Shown here one piece after another: positions 7,055 through 13,504 of a stretch of 26,384 bases of DNA. The translations under genes and the position numbers were made by a program. This DNA is from an uncultured Clostridia bacterium. GTDB lineage: Bacteria > Bacillota > Clostridia > Oscillospirales > Acutalibacteraceae. The notes beneath the pieces were generated by a model. It worked only from the letters and a program-made list of their open reading frames with translations, was not told where the DNA came from and made no database searches. The first letter of the stretch is position 1, and the number at the start of each line of letters is the position of its first letter. The stretch is from positions 1-26,384 of the forward strand of contig CALFTO010000143.1 in the NCBI GenBank assembly GCA_937916195.1, given 5' to 3'.

Positions 7055-7771
7055 TTAGTCTTGGTGATAAAAATGAATATCTCTAATATTTTGTTTAGAA
7101 AGCATGCCCATTTCATAAGCATCACTTAAAGAAGTAAAAGAACCATTGTAATACACACTAATTCCTCTTTTACGAGAGGAAAAAACAAATTTGTAATTTT
7201 CAATTTCCTCTTCTATATCATCTGCTGGAGGAATATCATTATTCATATTTATAGATACCACTACACAACCACCATAAGTTCCATAATATTTATTTATTAC
7301 AATATCTTCAAGACTTTTATTATTATACATATCGGGATTACCTGTATTCTCAACTGTTTTTTTTCTATATTCCAAATAATCTTCTTTAATTTTCAACTCT
7401 TGTTCTGCTGTGAGAGGCACTAAAGGTGTTGGAGTATATGCTTCTGTTGTGGATTCTGTAGTTGTAGTGCCTTTAGTTGTGGTCTCTTTGTCCACTTTTT
7501 TTGTTGAACTTTCTTTTACGTTTGTTTTTTTCTTTGTTGTAGTTTCATCGTCTTTTTTTACTGGGGATTTTTCTTTGTGGACAGAAGAATCTTCTTCATT
7601 ACCACTTTCGTCGCCAAGCGTCGTGCTTTCCTCCCCCTTTGTTGTAGATTCGGTTGTGCTGTTTACATCATTTCCTGATGCAGGTTTATCTGTACAACCG
7701 AACAGACAAGTACATAAAATTCCTATAATTAATATGAAAACTGATACTTTTTTTAGGCTAATGCTTGTCAT
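7055..7771 (-). CDS. Lipoprotein with Thr/Ser/Glu/Lys-rich linker, unknown function
   Basis: A 238-residue predicted lipoprotein. The N-terminus has two Lys, a hydrophobic stretch and the lipobox LFGC, with Cys26 as the lipidated residue. Residues about 27-115 are a low-complexity linker rich in Thr, Ser, Glu and Lys with repeated ESTT and TTTK motifs, typical of a flexible wall-spanning spacer. The last 120 residues (from about PLVPLTAEQ) form a compact domain I do not recognise, with GGCVVVSINMNN and FVFSSRKRGISVYYNG strands. The start is firm: GGAGGT lies five bases before ATG 7771. It probably heads a two-gene unit with the secreted subtilase downstream, so it may be a surface tether or accessory for that enzyme; that is inference from position only. 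Confidence 0.75.
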   Translation of the reverse strand: MTSISLKKVSVFILIIGILCTCLFGCTDKPASGNDVNSTTESTTKGEESTTLGDESGNEEDSSVHKEKSPVKKDDETTTKKKTNVKESSTKKVDKETTTKGTTTTESTTEAYTPTPLVPLTAEQELKIKEDYLEYRKKTVENTGNPDMYNNKSLEDIVINKYYGTYGGCVVVSINMNNDIPPADDIEEEIENYKFVFSSRKRGISVYYNGSFTSLSDAYEMGMLSKQNIRDIHFYHQD

Positions 7772-7794
7772 AATTTACCTCCTTATTATATTAT

Positions 7795-7821
7795 ATGATG
7801 AATTTTTAAATAATTCACCAT
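7795..7821 (-). promoter_or_regulatory. Inverted repeat ahead of the lipoprotein gene
   Basis: Leftward ATGGTGAATT and AATTCATCAT pair over ten bases with one G-U, around a seven-base loop, about ten bases upstream of the ribosome site. It could be an operator or a leader hairpin. I could not find a convincing promoter upstream of this gene: TATAAT-like stretches exist but none has a good -35. Confidence 0.3.
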
Positions 7822-7954
7822 ACTATTAATATAAATCGTTTTAAACAACCATTTTGTGACACATGTTATGAAAATTATTTAGAAAAAGAATTTAAGAAAA
7901 GAGCTTTCTATGAAAAGAATAGTTAAAAAATTGACTTTATACACCTCGTTTCAA

Positions 7955-7985
7955 TAAAAAAGTGCGTCAACCGAAGTCAACGCAC
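7955..7985 (-). terminator. UUCG-capped terminator of the small RNA gene
   Basis: Leftward GTGCGTTGAC, TTCG, GTTGACGCAC: ten pairs including two G-U, with the very stable C(UUCG)G tetraloop, followed by TTTTTTATT. On the rightward strand the two G-U pairs become A-C mismatches, so the element is built for leftward RNA. Confidence 0.8.
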
Positions 7986-8112
7986 ATAAAACGCATAACT
8001 CCGATTGCTGCGACACAACTTTGACAAACATGAGAGTATGCAAAGATAGAGTATGCATTTTTACCATAAATAAAAATACTACTCCCACATTTGTCTATTC
8101 AGTTGTGTCGCA
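7955..8112 (-). ncRNA. Structured small RNA gene, about 155 nt, family not recognised
   Basis: This stretch has everything expected of an independent RNA gene. A consensus promoter at 8118-8146 predicts a 5' end near G8111. The RNA opens with TGCGACACAACT (8101-8112), which pairs over 12 perfect bases with AGTTGTGTCGCA (8009-8020). Inside that stem, GACAAATG at 8087-8094 and the following GGGAGTA pair with TACTCTCATG and TTTGTC (8021-8038), 16 pairs with three G-U. The tip is a nine-pair A/U-rich hairpin. A linker of about 24 bases then leads to the UUCG terminator. The G-U pairs all fit leftward transcription. A long rod with a side bulge resembles 6S RNA in outline, but I see no specific 6S signature, so it stays unassigned. 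It lies between the exporter terminator and the lipoprotein gene. Confidence 0.6.
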
Positions 8113-8117
8113 TTTTT

Positions 8118-8146
8118 AGTATACCACGGAGAAATAAAAAAATCAA
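8118..8146 (-). promoter_or_regulatory. Strong promoter of the small RNA gene
   Basis: Leftward TTGATT (8141-8146), exactly 17 bases, TATACT (8118-8123), with TG one base before the -10 (extended -10). The predicted start at 8111 coincides with the first base of the long closing stem, which makes promoter and structure support each other. Confidence 0.7.
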
Positions 8147-8179
8147 CATAAAATAAATTGTATAAAAATGATTAAAGTG

Positions 8180-8228
8180 AATCCCTCCACCGCATTCTGC
8201 GGTCCCCCTCCCTTTGACAAAAGAGGCA
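8180..8228. repeat. Compact double-hairpin intergenic repeat
   Basis: Two adjacent palindromes: ACCGCA and TGCGGT around TTC (8189-8203), then CCTCCCTTTGACAAAAGAGG (8207-8226), framed by ATCCCTCC. The layout of CCCTCC, a short GC-rich hairpin, then CCTCCCTTTG and a GGAGG-like arm matches a class of short interspersed elements I associate with gut Clostridia genomes. That is recollection, not a search result. It is C-rich against an AT-rich background and sits between the exporter terminator and the small RNA promoter. Confidence 0.5.
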
Positions 8229-8229
8229 T

Positions 8230-8259
8230 AAAAAATGAGCTATCCGATTTGGATAGCTC
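8230..8259 (-). terminator. Terminator of the polysaccharide exporter operon
   Basis: Leftward GAGCTATCC, loop AAATC, GGATAGCTC (8237-8259): nine perfect pairs followed by ATTTTTTATG. It begins eight bases after the ATPase stop codon. Confidence 0.85.
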
Positions 8260-8266
8260 TAAATTT

Positions 8267-9109
8267 TTACTTTTTAAGTTTTTTACGGATTTTGCGTACA
8301 AGCTTACGAAGTGGGCTTGGTTCTGCGCCTTTGATAATACGTTCTTTGAATTTTGCGTCGAGCTCTGCTTTCTTTTCGGCATCACTCAATTTATTATAGC
8401 GGTCAACATAAGCGGCATAATTGTCGCAAACTGTTTTAACATCACCATATTCTTTAAGCTTACCGCCTTCAAGCCAGATTGCAGAGTCACAGAATTCGCG
8501 TACCTGTGGCAAGGAATGAGAAATGAATATGATAGTCTTGCCTTGTGCTTTAAGCTCGTTCATCTTTTTAAGGCACTTATTTGCAAATCCCTTATCACCT
8601 ACGGACAAAGCCTCGTCAACAATAAGAATATCGGGGTCAAGACAAAGGTTGATTGAGAAGCCAAGGCGGGATTTCATACCGCTTGAATACTTTTTAACAG
8701 GCTGATAAAGGAAATCGCCGATTTCAGCAAAATCGATTACACCGTCAATAATCTCTTGAATTCTCTTATTTGAAAGACCAAGAAGTGCACCTTTAAGCTT
8801 GATGTTTTCAAGACCTGTAAGCTGATTATTAAGACCTGTCTGAACGGCAATAAGTGCCTGCTCACCTTTAACCTCGATTGAGCCTTCATTAGGTGCAGCA
8901 ATACCCGCAAGTACCAATGACATTGTGGATTTACCCGAGCCGTTAGTACCAAGGATACCCACAACCTGACCCTTTTCAATTTGAAAAGAAATATCCTTCA
9001 AGGCATAGAAATCTTGACTTTTCTGGTCTTTTGCAACCTGCTTGTCTTTTCTTTTCAGTTTATAAATTTTTGATACGTTTTTAAACTCAATTACTACTTC
9101 TCTACTCAT
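8267..9109 (-). CDS. Polysaccharide ABC exporter ATP-binding protein (Wzt/TagH type)
   Basis: The nucleotide-binding subunit of a type-2 (Wzm/Wzt or TagG/TagH) exporter that moves lipid-linked teichoic acid or other glycans across the membrane. It has 280 residues. Walker A is GTNGSGKS at 54-61, the signature is YSSGMKSRLG at 141-150 (the SSGM variant typical of this subfamily), Walker B is ILIVDEA at 161-167, and the H-loop is in FISHSL. After the ATPase core there is only a short, very basic tail ending KIRKKLKK. It lacks the C-terminal glycan-binding domain of long Wzt proteins and the long extension of B. subtilis TagH. It starts nine bases after the permease stop codon with GAGG as ribosome site. 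Confidence 0.92.
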   Translation of the reverse strand: MSREVVIEFKNVSKIYKLKRKDKQVAKDQKSQDFYALKDISFQIEKGQVVGILGTNGSGKSTMSLVLAGIAAPNEGSIEVKGEQALIAVQTGLNNQLTGLENIKLKGALLGLSNKRIQEIIDGVIDFAEIGDFLYQPVKKYSSGMKSRLGFSINLCLDPDILIVDEALSVGDKGFANKCLKKMNELKAQGKTIIFISHSLPQVREFCDSAIWLEGGKLKEYGDVKTVCDNYAAYVDRYNKLSDAEKKAELDAKFKERIIKGAEPSPLRKLVRKIRKKLKK

Positions 9110-9118
9110 AACAGCCTC

Positions 9119-9931
9119 TTAAATCATATCAATAAATCTTGTACGGAACTTATACATCATTTTACTACCGAACATAAAGAGGGCAATTGTAATGCACCAG
9201 AACACTATATCTAACCACGGCTCGTGGAACAAGCCTTCGTGATAGAAAAAGCAATCTCTGTAACCGCTTACAATATAAGCAATGGGGTTGCAGGCAATAA
9301 TCTTGCTTAATGTTGGATGCTTAACATAATCCATACTCCAAAGAATTGGTGAGAGATACAAAAGAAGTCGCATACAAGCAAGAATAAGCTTACGTGTATC
9401 ACGTGCAAGCATATTGAGAACTGATGTTGTCAAAGAAAGTGCGGTTGCAAAAACAATTGCACAAATAAGATAATAGATAAGTCCTAACCAATGCAAGCTT
9501 GGGAAATAACCAAAAAGCGCAAACACTATTACAAGCACAACCATCATACAGAAATGGTCAAAAAGCTTATTAAGCACCACCGTCATTGGCAAAATACTTA
9601 CGGGAAATTTCATTTTTGTTATAACATCGGTTTTTCTGTAAATCGCGTTACAACCATCGGTAATACAAGGACTCAAGAAGAACCAAATAACAATACCACC
9701 GAGCATCCAAAGAATATATGGAATACCGTCAACATCTTTACGGTTCATAATGTAGCCAAAAACAAACCAATATGTTAAAACCTGAATTACAGGGTTAGCA
9801 AAATTCCAGAATAAGCCAAGCTTACTGTTTCGCATGTCAGCAAGCAACTCATATTTTGCAATTGAATAAATTCTAAAGAGATTTTGGAAATTTTCTTTAA
9901 GAACATATCCTGCACTTTTGAACACAAACAT
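9119..9931 (-). CDS. Polysaccharide ABC exporter permease (Wzm/TagG type)
   Basis: An ABC-2-type permease of about 270 residues with an N-terminal amphipathic segment (NLFRIYSIAKYELLADMRNSKLGLFWNF) and about six membrane helices, as in TagG/Wzm. The LLADMRNSKLGLFWNFANP stretch is characteristic of this family. It works with the ATPase encoded just downstream. A GTG at 9934 is directly followed by ATG at 9931; either is possible, and the ribosome site is weak (AAAAGAG). No glycosyltransferase or glycan-synthesis genes lie in the window, so the exported polymer is unknown; wall teichoic acid or a capsule-like glycan are the likely candidates. Confidence 0.92.
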   Translation of the reverse strand: MFVFKSAGYVLKENFQNLFRIYSIAKYELLADMRNSKLGLFWNFANPVIQVLTYWFVFGYIMNRKDVDGIPYILWMLGGIVIWFFLSPCITDGCNAIYRKTDVITKMKFPVSILPMTVVLNKLFDHFCMMVVLVIVFALFGYFPSLHWLGLIYYLICAIVFATALSLTTSVLNMLARDTRKLILACMRLLLYLSPILWSMDYVKHPTLSKIIACNPIAYIVSGYRDCFFYHEGLFHEPWLDIVFWCITIALFMFGSKMMYKFRTRFIDMI

Positions 9932-9964
9932 CACTCTTTTCTGCGATTGCTCATTAATAAATTT

Positions 9965-9993
9965 AGTATATCACACATTTTTCCAAATTACAA
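9965..9993 (-). promoter_or_regulatory. Promoter of the polysaccharide exporter
   Basis: Leftward TTGTAA (9988-9993), 17 bases, TATACT (9965-9970), with TGA directly before the -10 (extended -10). It lies just past the terminator of the large operon. Confidence 0.7.
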
Positions 9994-10002
9994 CATAAAA
10001 TA

Positions 10003-10030
10003 AAGAGCGAAACAATTTAGTTCCGCTCTT
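10003..10030 (-). terminator. Terminator of the protease/Opp operon
   Basis: Leftward AAGAGCGGAAC, loop TAAATT, GTTTCGCTCTT: eleven pairs with one G-U that becomes A-C on the other strand, followed by TTATTTTATG. It starts seven bases beyond the stop of the 79-residue membrane protein, and it is the first hairpin of this kind in the whole 16-kb unit. Confidence 0.8.
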
Positions 10031-10036
10031 TTAATT

Positions 10037-10276
10037 TTACATTAGCCAAAAAAGAATTGATAATATTAAAAATACTGCACAGATAAAACCGATTGTTACA
10101 AGCATTGGCTTTACCATCATTTTAACAGCACTCCAATATGTTCGCCAGATTTCTTTTGGGCTTGAGGTTGTGCCTCGCTTTGTCCAGTTAGTTCTGTTAT
10201 TTGAAAGACCGGACATATCAGCAATAGTTCTGCCGTCATCTACATATGTAATTTTTTCTTTTTTCTTTTTAGCCAT
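10037..10276 (-). CDS. Small single-pass membrane protein at the end of the Opp operon
   Basis: A 79-residue protein that I do not recognise. It starts with a Lys-rich segment (MAKKKKEKI), has a polar region with SNNRTNWTKRG, and ends with a hydrophobic helix at about 57-78 followed by the C-terminus. The positive N-terminus suggests it faces the cytoplasm. It lies 21 bases after oppF with a good ribosome site (GAGGAG nine bases before ATG), directly before the operon terminator, so it is expressed with the peptide transporter. A small subunit or assembly factor for the transporter is a reasonable guess, not shown by sequence. Confidence 0.75.
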   Translation of the reverse strand: MAKKKKEKITYVDDGRTIADMSGLSNNRTNWTKRGTTSSPKEIWRTYWSAVKMMVKPMLVTIGFICAVFLILSILFWLM

Positions 10277-10297
10277 AAGTAGTGACTCCTCAAAACA

Positions 10298-11296
10298 TTA
10301 ATCTAACAAGTGACACGCTGCACAATGACCGTTACCATAATCTTTATATTCGGGTGTTACTTCTTTGCAAATATCTTTTGCGTGTGGGCAACGTGTATGG
10401 AAACGACAGCCCTTAGGTGGATTTGCAGGAGAAGGAATATCACCTTTCAAGATAATACGGTTCATCTTGACGTCGGGGTCAGGATAAGGAATTGCAGAAA
10501 ATAACGCCTGTGTATATGGGTGTAATGGGTTTGAGAAGATGTCTTCTTTTGTACCAAACTCAACCATTGAACCCAAATACATAACACCGATTTTATCAGA
10601 AATAAACTTAACAACTGACAAGTCGTGAGAAATGAACAAATATGTCAAGTTCATATCCTGCTGTAATTTTTTAAGCAAGTTGATAATCTGTGCCTGAATT
10701 GACACGTCAAGAGCTGAAACAGGCTCGTCGCACACTACAAGTTTGGGATTAACAGAAAGAGCACGAGCGATACAAATTCTCTGACGCTGACCACCTGAAA
10801 ATTCGTGAGGATATCTCTCGTAATAATAATCACGAAGTCCGCACTTTTCCATTAAGTCGAGAACATAATCCTTAACCTCATTCTTTGGCACGATATGGTG
10901 CACTTCAACGGGCTCTGAAAGAATACCACCAACTGTGCTACGAGGTGGTAACGATGAATAAGGGTCTTGGAAAATAATCTGCATTTTTTTACGAATTTCA
11001 CGCATCTGTGCAGATTTATAATCAGTAATATCCTTACCCTCAAAGATAATTCTACCGCTTGTGGGCTGATGCAATTTGAGAATTGCTCGTCCCAACGTAG
11101 TCTTACCGCAACCTGACTCACCTACGATACCGAGTGTTTCACCTGCTTTAAGTGAAAATGAAACATTGTCAACCGCGATAAGCTCTTGGGTTACCTTACC
11201 TGTCATTGTTTTCTTTATTGGAAAGCATTTGCGAAGGTTCTGAACCTCTAAAATGGCTTCCGAATCAAATGTTTCTATTCTATTTTCATCAGCCAT
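10298..11296 (-). CDS. oppF: Oligopeptide ABC transporter ATP-binding protein OppF
   Basis: The second ATPase of an oligopeptide importer, 332 residues from ATG 11296 (MADENR). The frame extends 12 codons to a TTG with no ribosome site. GAGGACC sits eight bases before the ATG, and the ATG overlaps the oppD stop by eight bases. Features: Walker A GESGCGKT, Q-loop IIFQDPYSSLPPR, signature LSGGQRQR, Walker B LVVCDEP, H-loop FISHDL, then the Opp/Dpp C-terminal domain with the Cys cluster GCRFHTRCPHAKDIC and CAACHLL. OppF pairs with OppD to power import through OppBC. Confidence 0.95.
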   Translation of the reverse strand: MADENRIETFDSEAILEVQNLRKCFPIKKTMTGKVTQELIAVDNVSFSLKAGETLGIVGESGCGKTTLGRAILKLHQPTSGRIIFEGKDITDYKSAQMREIRKKMQIIFQDPYSSLPPRSTVGGILSEPVEVHHIVPKNEVKDYVLDLMEKCGLRDYYYERYPHEFSGGQRQRICIARALSVNPKLVVCDEPVSALDVSIQAQIINLLKKLQQDMNLTYLFISHDLSVVKFISDKIGVMYLGSMVEFGTKEDIFSNPLHPYTQALFSAIPYPDPDVKMNRIILKGDIPSPANPPKGCRFHTRCPHAKDICKEVTPEYKDYGNGHCAACHLLD

Positions 11297-12446
11297 TGTT
11301 TTGGTCCTCATCGTACAAGTGGCAGGCAACAAAATGAGTGGGGCTTACCTGAATCATTTCAGGATAATCGCCGGAGCATTTACCTGTGCACTGTGCACAT
11401 CTTTCCTTGAAATAACAGTAATTGGGCATATTGATAGGGTTAGGCACGTTACCGGGGATATTAAAGAGAGTATCGCTATCAGAATCTAAAGTAGGCTTTG
11501 ATTTCTGCAAACCGATTGTATAGGGGTGCATAGGATTATGGAAAATCTCTGCAACCGTACCCTTTTCAATTACTCTACCCGCGTACATAACTACAACATA
11601 GTCTGCCATTTCGGCAATAATACCCAAATCGTGAGTAATAAGCATAATTGAGCCGTCAATTTTAGTCTTAAGGTCGCGAAGCAAATCGAGAATCTGCGCC
11701 TGAATTGTAACGTCAAGAGCAGTTGTGGGCTCATCTGCAATAATTAGACGTGGGTCGCTTGCAAGTGCCATTGCAATCATTACACGTTGACGCATACCAC
11801 CTGACAATTCGTGTGGGAATGAGCCATAAACGCGCTCAGGCATTGCAATACCAACAAGATTAAGCATTTCAATTGACTTATCCTTTGCCATCTCTTTAGT
11901 AGCCTTGGGATTATGAATAAAGGTAACCTCGTCAAGCTGCTGACCGATTGTGAAAACGGGATTAAGAGATGTCATAGGCTCTTGGAAAATCATAGCAATC
12001 TGACTTCCACGGATTTTATGAATATCGTGAATAGGCATTTTGGCGATATCATAAATTTTTTCTTCGCCCGAGGCCTCTTTTGCATTAAAACGGATTGAAC
12101 CTGAATAAATCTGGCCAGTAGGTCCCTGCAAAAGACGCATAACAGACATACTTGTTACTGATTTACCGCAACCCGACTCACCAACAACACCGACAGTAGC
12201 ATTTTTAGGAATATCAAATGATACACCGTTTACCGCTTTAACAACACCCTGCTCTGTGAAGAAATAGGTGTGTAAATCGTCAATTTCAAGAATATTATCA
12301 GAATTTTTCATTTCTGAAAGATATTCTGACTCTTCTGCCTTGCGATACTTTTCAGCCTCAAGGCGTTTCATAATCTTTTTATTCTCTTTGGCGATTGCAC
12401 GGATTTCTTTACCCGAAAGATAGTTTCCATTAGTTTTTTTACTCAT
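11289..12446 (-). CDS. oppD: Oligopeptide ABC transporter ATP-binding protein OppD
   Basis: The first ATPase of the importer, 385 residues. A Lys/Glu-rich extension of about 50 residues, likely helical, precedes the ABC domain (EIDDLHTYFFTEQGVVKAVNG). Walker A is GESGCGKS, signature LSGGMRQR, Walker B LIIADEPTTALD, H-loop LITHDLG. The C-terminal Opp domain carries a Cys cluster (CYFKERCAQCTGKC, then ACHLY); some OppD/DppD homologues bind an iron-sulfur cluster there, which is possible here. The ribosome site AGGAGA lies inside the last codons of oppC, so translation is coupled. The N-terminal extension is longer than in typical OppD. Confidence 0.95.
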   Translation of the reverse strand: MSKKTNGNYLSGKEIRAIAKENKKIMKRLEAEKYRKAEESEYLSEMKNSDNILEIDDLHTYFFTEQGVVKAVNGVSFDIPKNATVGVVGESGCGKSVTSMSVMRLLQGPTGQIYSGSIRFNAKEASGEEKIYDIAKMPIHDIHKIRGSQIAMIFQEPMTSLNPVFTIGQQLDEVTFIHNPKATKEMAKDKSIEMLNLVGIAMPERVYGSFPHELSGGMRQRVMIAMALASDPRLIIADEPTTALDVTIQAQILDLLRDLKTKIDGSIMLITHDLGIIAEMADYVVVMYAGRVIEKGTVAEIFHNPMHPYTIGLQKSKPTLDSDSDTLFNIPGNVPNPINMPNYCYFKERCAQCTGKCSGDYPEMIQVSPTHFVACHLYDEDQNNG

Positions 12447-12449
12447 AAC

Positions 12450-13493
12450 TTATCTCCTCGCTTTCGGGTCAAGGGCGTCACGCAAGCCGTCACCAACAAA
12501 GTTAAAGCCTAAAACAGCAATAACAATGCAGATACCGGCAGGCACCCAAACATTCAGGTGATTCTGAAGAATATCCTGATTTGTTGAAATAATATTTATC
12601 ATTGTACCCCAAGCGGCATATGGTGCTTTAACACCCAAATTCAAGTATGAAAGTGTAGCTTCATAAAGAATCATACTGCCAAGGCTCAAGCTCATTTGAA
12701 CAATAAGCTGAGGCATAACATTGGGAACAAGATGCTTGAAAATCTTTCTGCCTGTTGAATATCCCATTGCTTCTGCGGCAACCATATATTCCTGCTCACG
12801 AAGTGAGAGAATTTGACCACGCACAAGACGTGCTGTTCCCGGCCAAGAAATAAAAGTAAGATAAATCATCAAGAGATAGATTCTATATTTTGCGTCAATT
12901 TCAGACGCATCAAGAATGGTACTGATAATAAGCAAAATCGGGATACCGGGTAAGCAAATCAAAACGTCACAAACACGCATTATGATATTGTCAATTACTC
13001 CGCCGAAGAAGCCTGCAATACCACCAAGTAAAACGCCAAGAATAGTAATCAAGAAAACTGCAAGGAAGCTTACTATCAACGAAATTCTGCCACCATACAT
13101 AAGACGAACAAAAATATCATAACCCTCATTATCAGTTCCTAAAATATGCTCTGATGAGGGCGGAGCAAGGAAATTATCCTTAAGATATTTCTCGGTTGTC
13201 TGACGTACTGTGTATTCTTCGCCGTTTACCACATATGTAGTTTCTGTGATTGAATACTCGGTTTTACCGCTTTCGTCAAGCTCAATCTCACCCCACTCGG
13301 TATATACGAGAGGTCCTAAAAAGCTGAATACGAAAAGACTTATAACCATAATAAGTCCGATAATACTGAGCTTTGAACGGAAAAATCTACGCACAACCAT
13401 TCGTGTGGGAGACATTAAACGGACATTTTTATCAAGAGGCACTTCTGTGTCAATTACTTCTTGAGTTTGCTCTTTAGTTGTAATTTCTTCCAT
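12450..13493 (-). CDS. oppC: Oligopeptide ABC transporter permease OppC
   Basis: The inner-membrane permease partner of OppB, 347 residues. A long cytoplasmic N-terminal tail (about 40 residues) precedes the first helix (SIIGLIMVISLFVFSFLG). An extracellular segment with the OppC-type HILGTDNEGYDIF motif follows, then five more helices. The EAA coupling loop reads EYMVAAEAMGYSTGRKIFKHLVPN. The C-terminus, GDGLRDALDPKARR, is canonical. Start ATG 13493 after AAGGAGG; eleven bases downstream of oppB. Confidence 0.95.
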   Translation of the reverse strand: MEEITTKEQTQEVIDTEVPLDKNVRLMSPTRMVVRRFFRSKLSIIGLIMVISLFVFSFLGPLVYTEWGEIELDESGKTEYSITETTYVVNGEEYTVRQTTEKYLKDNFLAPPSSEHILGTDNEGYDIFVRLMYGGRISLIVSFLAVFLITILGVLLGGIAGFFGGVIDNIIMRVCDVLICLPGIPILLIISTILDASEIDAKYRIYLLMIYLTFISWPGTARLVRGQILSLREQEYMVAAEAMGYSTGRKIFKHLVPNVMPQLIVQMSLSLGSMILYEATLSYLNLGVKAPYAAWGTMINIISTNQDILQNHLNVWVPAGICIVIAVLGFNFVGDGLRDALDPKARR

Positions 13494-13504
13494 AACGCGC
13501 CTCC

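Noticed and set aside
7410..7829. A 139-residue rightward Val/Ser-rich frame
   Set aside because: Its composition is the complement of the Thr/Lys/Glu-rich linker of the lipoprotein on the other strand; no ribosome site or family match.
7822..7954. AT-rich stretch between the small RNA terminator and the lipoprotein leader, checked for genes and promoters
   Set aside because: No open frame with a ribosome site; TTGTTT and TAGTAT with 17-base spacing can be found leftward but the -10 match is too poor to call.
7951..8067. A 38-codon leftward open frame (MVKMHTLSLHTLMF...) inside the small RNA
   Set aside because: It runs through the closing stem and the whole UUCG terminator, and its nearest Shine-Dalgarno-like sequence is about 14 bases from the ATG. 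RNA structure explains the sequence better than a peptide.
8168..8656. A 162-residue rightward frame opposite the exporter ATPase
   Set aside because: It lies mainly antisense to a clear ABC ATPase, has no ribosome site, and starts inside the palindromic repeat.
11297..11332. Upstream extension of oppF to a TTG codon
   Set aside because: No ribosome site before it, and it would overlap oppD by 44 bases; the ATG at 11296 has GAGGACC at good spacing.
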